Shown here one piece after another: positions 29,259 through 38,399 of a DNA stretch of 64,000 bases. Numbering within the stretch: position 1 is the stretch's first letter; the number at the start of each line of letters is the position of its first letter. The notes below the pieces were generated by a model. It was not told the DNA's origin and made no database searches. It worked only from the letters and a program-made list of their open reading frames with translations. Position numbers and translations under genes: made by a program. The stretch is from Flagellimonas ochracea (GTDB lineage: Bacteria; Bacteroidota; Bacteroidia; Flavobacteriales; Flavobacteriaceae): positions 1,054,001-1,118,000 of the forward strand of contig NZ_JAAABI010000001.1 of the NCBI RefSeq assembly GCF_009903685.1. Direction: 5' to 3'.

Positions 29259-30395
29259 TTAGAATGAATAATTTTCGACTCTTTTGGCGCTCAGGGAAGC
29301 TTCATATATTCCGTCCACGTTTCTTAACTTCAAAACTATTTTGCCCTTTCCCAGATTTGGGTGTTCGTAAACTCCCTCCAATAAATCTTTTTGTTTGGAC
29401 TCCCAATCAAAATTTGGTAGTTTCTGAAATTCTGCCTCCATTAAACCCATAAACCCATCAATTTCGACGCCCTTCCAGAGCAAATATTTAAACTCCCACG
29501 CATTCATATCCCCATCGGAATAATGGTATTTTGTAGCAAATCTTCTTACCAAATTCCCCATTGTTATGATGTAGTTGTCCGCCAACTGGGACCTTGCATA
29601 GTCGTTTCTACGTTTCCAAGGATATTCCATACGGTTGGCAATATCCTGTGCCAGTCCCAACCCATAATATTTTGCCACTACTTCAAAGGAAGCATCAATA
29701 CCGGAAGAAAGTCCAGAGGACGTGATGACATGTCCATTGTTCGCATACTTAACATTATCGAGGACTTTTACTTTTGGAAATTGCGCCCTTAGATTAGGTA
29801 TCAAGGAAGCAAAGGTCGTAGCCTCGTTACCATCCAAAATTCCTGCCAATCCCAAAAAAAAGGCCCCGCTACAAACCGAGAACATGGTGTCCGTTCGGGC
29901 ATCCCTTGTTCTTAACCAATTCACAATATCATTATCTTGATTACTTTCTGCAGGGCCTCCTCCTGGAACCATGATTATATCAACATCGGGAAGTGATTCA
30001 AAAGTATGGTCGGGAGCTAATTTCATATACATCCCAATCTGTTTGGGTTTCTCATCCTTAGCCACAGTTATGATGTTGAATCCAGCATGTTCAAATACAG
30101 ACATAGGGCCTGTTACATCCATAATGTCGGCCCCATTAAAAAGCACTATGGCTGCCGTTCTTCTCGACATTGACGTTCTTGGTTTGTTTTCCATACCTTT
30201 TAATTGGGTAGTATAGGCCATATTGCACTCGGAGCAAATACCGGGTGCATCAAAATGCTCCCCATCTTGTGTACATCCACAGGGCGGACAAACATATTTT
30301 ACTGTGTATTTTTGTGGTGAACTTGCGAACAAGTCTTGCCCATTTCCTTGAAAAGTCAATGTAATCATGGTCAGTACTAGAAGTGCTTTTTTCAT
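29259..30395 (-). CDS. Exported DJ-1/PfpI-family protein with N-terminal heavy-metal-binding zinc ribbon
   Basis: A 378-residue protein with a Sec signal (about 1-19). Residues about 32-65 are a short metal-binding segment YVCPPCGCTQDG plus CSECNMAY, as in 'heavy metal binding domain' proteins. Residues about 82-260 form a DJ-1/PfpI/GlxA amidotransferase-like domain with MVPGGGPAESN and the nucleophile elbow VCSGAFFLG. No AraC-type HTH follows, unlike GlxA. The last 110 residues are unassigned. An exported DJ-1-like domain joined to a metal ribbon is unusual. The enzyme activity (glyoxalase, hydratase or chaperone) cannot be told. Confidence 0.78.
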   Translation of the reverse strand: MKKALLVLTMITLTFQGNGQDLFASSPQKYTVKYVCPPCGCTQDGEHFDAPGICSECNMAYTTQLKGMENKPRTSMSRRTAAIVLFNGADIMDVTGPMSVFEHAGFNIITVAKDEKPKQIGMYMKLAPDHTFESLPDVDIIMVPGGGPAESNQDNDIVNWLRTRDARTDTMFSVCSGAFFLGLAGILDGNEATTFASLIPNLRAQFPKVKVLDNVKYANNGHVITSSGLSSGIDASFEVVAKYYGLGLAQDIANRMEYPWKRRNDYARSQLADNYIITMGNLVRRFATKYHYSDGDMNAWEFKYLLWKGVEIDGFMGLMEAEFQKLPNFDWESKQKDLLEGVYEHPNLGKGKIVLKLRNVDGIYEASLSAKRVENYSF

Positions 30396-30466
30396 GCTTG
30401 TGGAACTAGTTTATAGCGAACTTAGGCCCACATATTCTTTATGAATTGTATAATTTAGACATTAAC

Positions 30467-30485
30467 CAATCGTTAACAACGATTG
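30467..30485. repeat. Perfect 8-bp inverted repeat with 3-base centre
   Basis: CAATCGTT-AAC-AACGATTG lies between the end of the FG-GAP gene and the start of the DJ-1/PfpI gene. Neither strand has a following T-run, so an operator is as likely as a terminator. Confidence 0.45.
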
Positions 30486-30507
30486 TATGGGCTAGAAAAA
30501 GAGTGGG

Positions 30508-31701
30508 TCAATCTTGTAGCAGCAATATATCACTTGCCCTAAAGCAGCCAATGAAAATATCCAATTTACCATCCCCGTTGAAGTCAGCAATCTCAGTATC
30601 CACGCCATCACCTTTTACTACCCCGAAAGCGGTTTTTGTAATATCCTGAAAGTAACCTTTGCCGTCGTTCTGAAATAGTTTGGGGCCGACATGGGTGAGC
30701 AAAACCAAATCCAAATCGCCATCGGCATCCAAATCAGAGAACGTTCCATCAATTATGCTGTACTCTTTGGTAAAACCAAGACGTTCCGCCGTTTCATCTG
30801 CAAACCTGTTTCCTTTACCCTTATTGACCAGCAAGCGCTGAATGGGTTCCACCTGCTGAAACATGTAGACATTGGCAAAGTAAACATCATAATCTCCATC
30901 GTTATCTATATCAGCAAAAGTCGCTTCGCGGGTTTCATCAAGTAAAGATTCCTCTTCAAAGTAATCCGAGGTCGCATCAGAAAACTTACCCTGACCGTTG
31001 TTCAATAGCAAACGATTTGCCTTTTCATTTGCCACTATAACATCCAAATCACCATCATTATCAAAATCTACAGCTTGCAGGTCTTGGGTAATATCGTTTG
31101 TAGTTGGCAATCTATCCATGGTCTCATCAACAAACTTTCCGTTGGTGTTTTTCAGGTAGTTGTTCTGTCCATTGTTTCCAACAATGATGTCCATCCATCC
31201 ATCGTTGTCAAAGTCACCGGCCAAAACACCATTGGAGACTCCTTGTGCCGGAAATTCTTTTGTGTTGTCTTCGAAATGTCCGTTACCCTTGTTCAGGTAG
31301 AATTCATTCACCTTATCATCTTCGGTAACAAAAATTAAATCCAGGTCGCTATCATTATCGAAATCTTCCAAAGCGATGTCCTCGGTGTCATGATAGGGAT
31401 AATAGGGATATGGTTTTGATGCTTGAACGGCCTCTATGTCCGGAAGCCTAAAGCTATCGTTAGAAAATTTCCCATTTCCGTCATTAACCAAAATGATGTT
31501 CTTGTAAAATTCAACAGCTACCACAACATCCAAATCACCATCACCATCAATATCACCCACTTTGGCATCCATCGAGTTTCTTTCAGATTGTGAAATACTG
31601 GGGAGATTTTGTTCTGTTTTGTTGGTAAACGAAAGTTGCTGAGCGTGATTGAACCAGCAAATCAAAGAAAACAGTATCAATAATTGGGTAGACTTTTTCA
31701 T
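30508..31701 (-). CDS. Secreted FG-GAP/VCBS repeat beta-propeller protein
   Basis: A 397-residue exported protein (signal about 1-20, WFNHAQ). It has seven calcium-binding FG-GAP repeats of the type D-x-D-x-D-G-D-x-D: DIDGDGDLDVVVA, DFDNDSDLDLIFV, DFDNDGWMDIIVG, DFDNDGDLDVIVA, DIDNDGDYDVYFA, DLDADGDLDLVLL and DFNGDGKLDIFIG. Seven repeats fit one seven-bladed propeller. Such domains bind proteins or glycans outside the cell and need Ca2+. Its ATG overlaps the dioxygenase TGA (ATGA), so the two are coupled. Confidence 0.87.
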   Translation of the reverse strand: MKKSTQLLILFSLICWFNHAQQLSFTNKTEQNLPSISQSERNSMDAKVGDIDGDGDLDVVVAVEFYKNIILVNDGNGKFSNDSFRLPDIEAVQASKPYPYYPYHDTEDIALEDFDNDSDLDLIFVTEDDKVNEFYLNKGNGHFEDNTKEFPAQGVSNGVLAGDFDNDGWMDIIVGNNGQNNYLKNTNGKFVDETMDRLPTTNDITQDLQAVDFDNDGDLDVIVANEKANRLLLNNGQGKFSDATSDYFEEESLLDETREATFADIDNDGDYDVYFANVYMFQQVEPIQRLLVNKGKGNRFADETAERLGFTKEYSIIDGTFSDLDADGDLDLVLLTHVGPKLFQNDGKGYFQDITKTAFGVVKGDGVDTEIADFNGDGKLDIFIGCFRASDILLLQD

Positions 31702-32294
31702 ATGTTTTTTGGCTTTATGGCCAAATTAAATGTGACTTTCAGCTCCCCTTTTTCATTTGTGGTCGGAGTCATGGCTCTTTTCATTCCGCGATTGCGAATC
31801 ACAAAAAAATCACTCTTCAATTTTTCGTCGCCAGCAAAATAGAGCTGTGTCGTTAATTCTTGATATCCCTCCGCTCTAACTTTATAGTGGATATGTTTTG
31901 GCCTGTCCAAACCACCATCCCGATATCCCTTTGGGAGCAGGGTTTTGTATTCATAGAACCCATTGTCATCAGTCCTCAACCTTCCTCTGAAAAGAAATGT
32001 ATCAGAATTAAGATCATATTGGCCTTTGGGACTGGCATGCCAAATATCAATTGTGGCATTTTTCACTGGCTCGATACATTTTTTTCCAAAGACATGTCCT
32101 TGAACATATAAGATTGTACCCTTTTCTTTATATCCTTCGGCCAAATTAAGGCGTTTTGGCGCTCCCTTTCTAAAAAAAGGACCCTCTACATCAGCATCTG
32201 TAAAACACGTTTTTTTCTGTCCACTTTTTCCAAATGCGAAAAAAGGAAGTGACAATCCAACTAAAAAGCTTTTTAAAAAGTCTTTCCGTTTCAT
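31698..32294 (-). CDS. Exported intradiol ring-cleavage dioxygenase-like protein
   Basis: A 198-residue protein with the catechol/protocatechuate intradiol dioxygenase fold. The N-terminal signal MKRKDFLKSFLVGLSLPFF is Tat-like (K-R rather than R-R). The four non-haem iron ligands can be matched: Tyr in KGQYDLN, Tyr in LPKGYRDG, and two His in RPKHIHYKV. The EGPFFRKGAP start is typical. Known members split aromatic rings between the hydroxyls, but exported versions of this kind have no settled substrate. The gene overlaps both neighbours by 4 bases, inside a group of exported hydrolases. Confidence 0.85.
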   Translation of the reverse strand: MKRKDFLKSFLVGLSLPFFAFGKSGQKKTCFTDADVEGPFFRKGAPKRLNLAEGYKEKGTILYVQGHVFGKKCIEPVKNATIDIWHASPKGQYDLNSDTFLFRGRLRTDDNGFYEYKTLLPKGYRDGGLDRPKHIHYKVRAEGYQELTTQLYFAGDEKLKSDFFVIRNRGMKRAMTPTTNEKGELKVTFNLAIKPKNI

Positions 32295-33742
32295 GATCCG
32301 GTATTGATTTTTTGAATGCTTTTCTTTATCTCAAAGATTTTTTCCGAATCAAACACCCGACCATCCCGAATTACATTGCTTATGCTCCTGATGGCATTAA
32401 TATCCTCCAGTGGGTTACCTTCCAGTAGTACCAAATCAGCCCTTTTTCCTTCGGAAACAGTTCCGTATTCCTCAGTAATCTCAAAAAACAAAGCTGGGTT
32501 TAAAGTCGCTGTCTTCAGGGCTTCCGCTGGAGTAAGTCCAGCTTCTACAAGGGCCTCCAGTTCGTTGTGCACCCCAACTCCTGGATGACAAAGTGGATTT
32601 GCTCCCACATCCGTACCGGCCAACAACAACACCCCTTTGTCGTTCATATTCTTGACCATTTCCTGATAAAGCTGATATAGTCGTTGCTTTGTTTTTATAA
32701 AATCCGTATTGTCCCTAAATTGAAGATGATCGTTGTGTTCGGGTGTCCAATATGCTTGTAAATAAGGTGGAAGTAGCTCTGTTAGCTCTAGGTCTCTCCC
32801 CCACTCTTGCTCGTACCAAGCATTTTTATACCACATGCTCAACGTGGGACAATGCCAAATTCCTTGTTCTTTAAAGATGGAATAGAGCGAGTCTGCTTTA
32901 AACCCATCAAAGGTTTTAAGCCTAAAATCATTGATTTTGTTTGAGCGTTCTATTCGATTTTCAATGCTGCCGAGTTTTTTCAAAAATTGCTCATCCGGTT
33001 TATCCGCGCATTCCTTGAGTATCTCCAGTAAATGCTCTTGGCTTTTCATGCCAGTGGCTGCCGCTTCAGATGGGAGCACCGTAAAAGGAACGTGCCCTAC
33101 AAACGGAAAATCAATTTCCTGGGCATATCTACTGAGTTCAAGATAAGTTTCCCGTGGAAGCAACGAATACACCTTTAAAAAATCCACACCTTCGTGAATC
33201 AGTGAATCCACGACATATTTGACCTGTTCGGGACCTGCTATGCCCACTGAACCGTCCCACATGGGATTGGGGCCATCCAATAAAGGACCCCCTGCAAAAA
33301 TTTTGGGGACCAGCAACTCTCCATTGGCATATTTACTCTGCCAACGTTTCACCAAATTAAGATCGCCACCCATATCCCTAATACCGGTTACCCCGTTGAC
33401 GACAAAAAGTGGGAGTAATCTTTCCTTTTCTTCTTCTTTAGGATTCATGCGCCAAACCTCTGGGTCATCGGGATGTGCATGCATGTCCCATAAACCAGGG
33501 ATGATGTACTTACCCTCCCCGTCTATGTGGCTTTGCTTTGCATAGTTTGCGGTATTGGAGGGGCGAATACTTGCAATATGATCCCCATCTATAAGGATAT
33601 CCTGTGTGGGAAGGATTTTGCCTGTTTTAACATCAACAATATTGATGTTTGAAATCAAGGTGTCCCCGATTAGTTTTTCCTTTTCTTGACAAGCAGATGC
33701 CAAGAGCCCAATTAACAGGCAATACAATATTTTGACTCTCAT
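32291..33742 (-). CDS. Amidohydrolase-family lipoprotein (imidazolonepropionase/prolidase-like)
   Basis: A 483-residue metal-dependent hydrolase exported as a lipoprotein (MRVKILYCLLIGLLASAC). The TIM-barrel metal ligands are visible: H-x-H in GLWDMHAHPDD, Lys in VDFLKVYS, His in FVGHVPF and in SQEHLLEI, and Asp in LLAGTDVGAN. The GKRADLVLLEGNPLEDI end is typical. Related secreted enzymes split Xaa-Pro dipeptides or lactones. It starts 4 bp after the beta-lactamase-like gene stop and overlaps the dioxygenase gene by 4 bases. Confidence 0.86.
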   Translation of the reverse strand: MRVKILYCLLIGLLASACQEKEKLIGDTLISNINIVDVKTGKILPTQDILIDGDHIASIRPSNTANYAKQSHIDGEGKYIIPGLWDMHAHPDDPEVWRMNPKEEEKERLLPLFVVNGVTGIRDMGGDLNLVKRWQSKYANGELLVPKIFAGGPLLDGPNPMWDGSVGIAGPEQVKYVVDSLIHEGVDFLKVYSLLPRETYLELSRYAQEIDFPFVGHVPFTVLPSEAAATGMKSQEHLLEILKECADKPDEQFLKKLGSIENRIERSNKINDFRLKTFDGFKADSLYSIFKEQGIWHCPTLSMWYKNAWYEQEWGRDLELTELLPPYLQAYWTPEHNDHLQFRDNTDFIKTKQRLYQLYQEMVKNMNDKGVLLLAGTDVGANPLCHPGVGVHNELEALVEAGLTPAEALKTATLNPALFFEITEEYGTVSEGKRADLVLLEGNPLEDINAIRSISNVIRDGRVFDSEKIFEIKKSIQKINTGS

Positions 33743-33746
33743 ATGC

Positions 33747-35273
33747 TCAACTTGAATGGTCAGTAATCATCAGCCATTTCCCATTAATTTTTTTCATGTT
33801 GACGGAAAACCATCCTCTTGCCAAATCTTCCCTATCCGGAAACCTGAGGTTAAATCTTCCTGTCACGAAATATAGGTTATCGCTCAGTCTTCGTGTGTTG
33901 ATGTTATCAAAATACAGCTTTCCCATCCTTTCCTTTGGAAAATACTTGCGATAATTTCCAATAATATTGTCATATCCATATGTTATTCCCCCTCGGGAAG
34001 CTGTTTGAATGTGTTCGGTGGTAGCATACGCTTCCATATAGCATGCTATATCAGCGTTGTTCCAACATGCTTCTTGTTTTTTAAAATTCTGCCTAATCTT
34101 GTAATCATCTATTTCATCCAAATGTCCCTCTATAACTTGTTCTAAATCGAACAAAAATTGCTGCAAATAGGCATACGCCCCGTCATAATTTACTTGGATG
34201 GCCAGTGCATATTGACGATTTTTGGAATATTCCACATGAGAGACATATCCTGGAAAAAAACCAGAATGTCCGTATCGGGTATCCTCGTTTTTGCTCCAAA
34301 CAAAGCTCCCCAATCCATATCCCTGATCATAGGGCTGACCTGTAGCCATATTTACAGCGGATGTGAGCAAATCTTTAGTTTCCTGATTTAAATAGTCACC
34401 TTCATGAATAAACTTTACCATTTTTGTCAAATCAGAGGGAGTTGTGGCAAAACCACCCCCGGTCCATTCAAAGGCGGGATGCACAAGCAACTCTCCAGTA
34501 TCGCCCATTACTTTTTCAGGCAATTGAAACGGATTTTGAGGACCGATATATCCTTGCACCAACCCCGCTATTCTTCGGTCAACGGCAGGAAGCGTATTTT
34601 TTAGGTGAAGCGGTTGTAGCAATTCTGTATCCACTAAAGCATAAATATCTTCTCCGGTCATTTGTTCAATGATAAGACCCAGTAAAATATAATTGGTATC
34701 CGAATAAGCCCAGCCAGCACCCACTGGATGCACCGCAGGCTTGTTTGCGATTGATTGAATACACTGTTCGGGGTCTCTTTTCTCCAGGGGGTCCTTTAAA
34801 AACTCTTGTAAAAACTCCGGCTGAAACAGATGTCGAGGCAGTCCCGAAGTATGGTTCAATAGATTAATTATTTTGATTTCTGAGTGGTTTGGAAAAGTGT
34901 TGAACCATTCCCTATCTCCCAAATATTTTGATGCGAGATCGTCAAGGTTCAATTTTCCATCTTGTACCATATTCAAGGCCAAAGTGCTGAAGAAAATTTT
35001 GCCCACACTGCCAGACAGCATTTTGCTATCCACTTGCATCGGTAGTTTTTGTTGTCTGTCTTGATAACCTGCTGCCAGATTGATTTGATGTTCGTCATCA
35101 AAAAGCAGGGAAAATGTGATTCCTGGCAATTCGTTTTCAACAACAATGGAATTCAATTCTTTTTGAAGTTCTGAACTTAGTTCAGTATAAAAGTCTTGGG
35201 CGATTGTTGCCTGGTAAAACAGTAAAATGACAAAGCATCCCAAAAAGACAGTTATGCGGTTCCTTATTTTCAT
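33747..35273 (-). CDS. Exported class C beta-lactamase-like serine hydrolase with C-terminal NTF2-like domain
   Basis: A 508-residue protein with a Sec signal (about 1-25). Residues about 30-380 are a beta-lactamase/PBP4*-like domain: the S-x-x-K is in LSGSVGKIFF, Y-x-N is YSDTNY (a YSD variant), and the third motif is HSGFFPG. Residues about 395-508 resemble a DUF4440/SnoaL (NTF2-like) domain, ending GKWLMITDHSS. Family members act as D-amino-acid peptidases or esterases; resistance to beta-lactams is not implied. It follows the M13 peptidase by 36 bp. Confidence 0.85.
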   Translation of the reverse strand: MKIRNRITVFLGCFVILLFYQATIAQDFYTELSSELQKELNSIVVENELPGITFSLLFDDEHQINLAAGYQDRQQKLPMQVDSKMLSGSVGKIFFSTLALNMVQDGKLNLDDLASKYLGDREWFNTFPNHSEIKIINLLNHTSGLPRHLFQPEFLQEFLKDPLEKRDPEQCIQSIANKPAVHPVGAGWAYSDTNYILLGLIIEQMTGEDIYALVDTELLQPLHLKNTLPAVDRRIAGLVQGYIGPQNPFQLPEKVMGDTGELLVHPAFEWTGGGFATTPSDLTKMVKFIHEGDYLNQETKDLLTSAVNMATGQPYDQGYGLGSFVWSKNEDTRYGHSGFFPGYVSHVEYSKNRQYALAIQVNYDGAYAYLQQFLFDLEQVIEGHLDEIDDYKIRQNFKKQEACWNNADIACYMEAYATTEHIQTASRGGITYGYDNIIGNYRKYFPKERMGKLYFDNINTRRLSDNLYFVTGRFNLRFPDREDLARGWFSVNMKKINGKWLMITDHSS

Positions 35274-35309
35274 GAAGTTAATTTTGGTTAGAATAAAACT
35301 GTTTATCGG

Positions 35310-37304
35310 CTACCAAATCTCTACCGTTTCTTCGCGTCTCATTTTGGTCCCTTTGGGAATATCAAAGGCCTTAAAAAACTCCTCAAAATTGGAGAGGGTC
35401 CCATTGGTCCGAAATTCTCCTGGGGAATGTGGGTCGGTCTTCACTTGATTCGCCAACACATTGTCCCTAAACTTAATCCTCCACATTTTGGCATAGGCTA
35501 TAAAAAAGCGTTGCGCATCGGTAAGTCCATTAATAACTTTAGGACCTTTTCTTTTTTGGTTGAGTTTCATCGCTTCAAAGGCAATGGCCATCCCACCCAA
35601 ATCACCAATGTTTTCTCCCAGGGTAAGTTTTCCATTTATACTTATGGAATCCAGTACTTTGTACTCATTGAATTGCTCTTCGATTTTTTGGGCCCGCTGT
35701 TCAAACTTCTCGCGATCTTCTGTGGTCCACCATGATTTTAGGTTCCCTTCCGCATCGTAAAGACTACCTTTATCGTCAAACCCATGTGAAATCTCATGTC
35801 CAATAATCACACCTGCGGAACCAAAGTTGGTGGCATCGTCTGCTTCATAATCAAAAAATGGTGGGTTTAGTATTCCCGCCGGGAATACTATCTCGTTGCG
35901 GGTAGGTGAATAATAGGCATTCACGGTAGGTGGTGTCATTCCCCAATAATTGGGGTCAATCGATTCTCCAACTCTGTTGATTTCCCTGTTAAAGTTGAAT
36001 TCTGTGGAACGTACTATGTTTCCAAAATAATCATCAGCTTTAATTTCCAAGTTGGAGTAGTCCAACCATCTATCCGGATAGCCCATTTTTACACCGATAT
36101 TTCCCAACTTATGTTGTGCTGCTGCTTTTGTGGCTTGCGACATCCAATCATAGCCATCAATCCGATTGGACAAGGCTTCTTTTAGTCCAGCTACCAATTC
36201 GAGCATTTTATCCTTGTTCTTTTTTGGAAAGTGTTTTTCTACATAGAGTTTGCCCAGGGGTTGACCAACATTGCCGTTCAACGTTCCCAAGACCGTTTTC
36301 CATCGGGGTTGTTGTTTTGGGGTACCGTAAAAAACCGTTTGGTAAAAATGAAACTGTTGGTCCCTAAAACTCTTGGACAAATAAGTACCTGTGCTCTGTA
36401 ATAGTTTCCATTGCGTGTAATTTTTCCAATCCTCCACAGTATAGTCCTGTAGCATACGATCAAAAACAGCAATGAACTCTGGTTCTTGAACAATTGCGTA
36501 TTCCATGTCGTCTTCAATACCCAAGGCCTGAAAATAGCCAGGCCAATCTATGTTGAAGGTCATTTTCTTGAGTTCTTCCATGGTCTTCTTATTATAGCTT
36601 CGCTCACTGTCCCTTCCCTGCACCGGTGTTCTGTGAATACGTGCCATTACGGTTTCCATTTCGAAAACTTTCTTTGCTTTTTCGGTCTCCTTACCTTCAT
36701 TGATCCCTGCTAATTGGAACATTTTGGTAATATGCGCCACATATTCTTTTCTTATGTTTTCGTATTTTTCATTATCCTCCAAATAATATGCACGATTACC
36801 CATTCCCAAGCCGGACTGGGCGATATATAAGGCATAAACAACGCTGTTTTTTTCATCTGGACTGGCCCATACATAAAATGGTGCCTGTATACCCATGGCA
36901 TAGAACTTTGGTATAAGGTCCAAGTAATCTTTTATGGACTGTATTTCCCCTATTTGCTTCAAGTAGGTCAATAATGGTTGCTTACCCAAAGCCTCGAGAG
37001 CCATAGTGTCCATACCACTGTTGTAAAAATCCCTAACAATTTGTTTTTCTGAGCCTTTGCCGAGATTAACACTATTTGTTTGAAGACTGGTTAATATTTC
37101 CTTGAGATAGTCTTGGTTGTTTTGATACACCTCATGGAAGCTTCCCCATGAACCATATTCATCTGGAATCTCGGTATTGTTTATCCAAGCTTGGTTTACA
37201 TAGGTGTAAAAATCTTCGGAGGGTTCCACCTTGGTGATTTGAGCGTTCAACAAGCAAAAACTGAAGCTCAGTAACAGAATGCACATTCTTCTATTTACAA
37301 CCAT
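35310..37304 (-). CDS. M13 family zinc endopeptidase (neprilysin/PepO type)
   Basis: A 664-residue metalloprotease with a Sec signal (about 1-21, ending LLNAQ). It has the gluzincin motif HEISHGFDDKG (H-E-x-x-H), the third ligand in ENIGDLGG, and the substrate-binding NAYYSPTRNEIVFPAGIL. The conserved C-terminal region with RFFIAYA and DPHSPGEFR is complete, so length and active site are normal. It probably degrades extracellular peptides. It is the first gene of the minus-strand group running to the FG-GAP gene; the AraC gene is 139 bp upstream on the same strand. Confidence 0.92.
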   Translation of the reverse strand: MVVNRRMCILLLSFSFCLLNAQITKVEPSEDFYTYVNQAWINNTEIPDEYGSWGSFHEVYQNNQDYLKEILTSLQTNSVNLGKGSEKQIVRDFYNSGMDTMALEALGKQPLLTYLKQIGEIQSIKDYLDLIPKFYAMGIQAPFYVWASPDEKNSVVYALYIAQSGLGMGNRAYYLEDNEKYENIRKEYVAHITKMFQLAGINEGKETEKAKKVFEMETVMARIHRTPVQGRDSERSYNKKTMEELKKMTFNIDWPGYFQALGIEDDMEYAIVQEPEFIAVFDRMLQDYTVEDWKNYTQWKLLQSTGTYLSKSFRDQQFHFYQTVFYGTPKQQPRWKTVLGTLNGNVGQPLGKLYVEKHFPKKNKDKMLELVAGLKEALSNRIDGYDWMSQATKAAAQHKLGNIGVKMGYPDRWLDYSNLEIKADDYFGNIVRSTEFNFNREINRVGESIDPNYWGMTPPTVNAYYSPTRNEIVFPAGILNPPFFDYEADDATNFGSAGVIIGHEISHGFDDKGSLYDAEGNLKSWWTTEDREKFEQRAQKIEEQFNEYKVLDSISINGKLTLGENIGDLGGMAIAFEAMKLNQKRKGPKVINGLTDAQRFFIAYAKMWRIKFRDNVLANQVKTDPHSPGEFRTNGTLSNFEEFFKAFDIPKGTKMRREETVEIW

Positions 37305-37443
37305 AATCTATCTTCGTTTATTTAGTGTTTTTTACCCTTTTAGATCTGACTTCGTTGGGCATTTGACGCACTATGGGTAAGCGTCGTTGATTCGTTTCAA
37401 TAATACGGTGGGTATTGGGAGCATAATTGTAAAAATTAGACAA

Positions 37444-38295
37444 TCATTCAATCCATCGTTTAGAAATCATAGCCATCAATATCTTTTCTGAAGATGATAG
37501 CTCTTTGGTAAAAAACTCCTTTGGGGTAAGATTTGAGAAGGTCTTGAACTCACGGATAAAATGGGACTGATCAAAAAAACCAACTTCATTGCCGATTTGG
37601 GTAAGATTAAGCTCTTTCAATTGGTTTTTAAGATGGATTGTTGCATTGAAACGAATTATTCGGATATAGGTTTTGGGATTTACCCCAAGATAATGTTGAA
37701 ACAAACGTTCGATTTTTTTGTAGTTAAGGTTGAAGTGGGATGTTAATGAATCAAAGCGCACTTCTCCTTTTTTCTCCTTGATATGCTCAATGATAGCTAC
37801 AAAAAGTAAGTAATCGGGGTTTGCATTAATCTTTGAGATACTCTGTAGCAAAAATTGCTCCACCACCTGAATTTTGTCTCCAACATTGGTTTTCTCCAAT
37901 ACTTTTTCCTCCAACTCCATCAGACCTTTGTCCATGACATAGTCCAATTCAACATATAGATTTTTGAAGTCTTTGGAACTATCACTCAAAAACAAGGGAA
38001 GTCCTTCGGGGTTTATTTTAATACCGAAAGATTGGGTCTTGCCGGGAGAGTAGTAATAATTGACCGATTTGGTTTTCTGTCCAAAAAGACTGGACTTTTT
38101 CAAAGTTATAGGAGGAGCCTGTGTGGGCACGTTCCTTTTTATGGAGTCTTGCGAATCAATGAACAACAATCCAAATGTGCCATCTGGCACCACCAAATCT
38201 GTAATATCTTCATATATAAATGAAGTATCTATGGTGAAGTAACTATCAATATACCTAGAGAAAAAAGCCTCTGGATAATATTCCTTAAAGTACAT
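37444..38295 (-). CDS. AraC-family transcriptional regulator
   Basis: A 283-residue protein. The N-terminal part (about 1-150, starting MYFKEYYPEAFFSRYIDSYF) matches the DUF6597 type of sensor domain found in AraC regulators. The C-terminal part is an AraC HTH with LNYKKIERLFQHYLGVNPKTY and FFDQSHFIREFKTFSNLTPKEF. It is upstream of the exported-enzyme group and on the same strand, so it may regulate that group or the divergent gene at 38400; the ligand is unknown. Confidence 0.87.
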   Translation of the reverse strand: MYFKEYYPEAFFSRYIDSYFTIDTSFIYEDITDLVVPDGTFGLLFIDSQDSIKRNVPTQAPPITLKKSSLFGQKTKSVNYYYSPGKTQSFGIKINPEGLPLFLSDSSKDFKNLYVELDYVMDKGLMELEEKVLEKTNVGDKIQVVEQFLLQSISKINANPDYLLFVAIIEHIKEKKGEVRFDSLTSHFNLNYKKIERLFQHYLGVNPKTYIRIIRFNATIHLKNQLKELNLTQIGNEVGFFDQSHFIREFKTFSNLTPKEFFTKELSSSEKILMAMISKRWIE

Positions 38296-38399
38296 ACGAG
38301 ATCCTATCTGAAAATATAGGTGTCTAAAATGTACAATTTGTTACAGGGGTTGCTGTCTACTTTTGGTTTTCATAATAATCTGCAATACTTTAAAACTGT

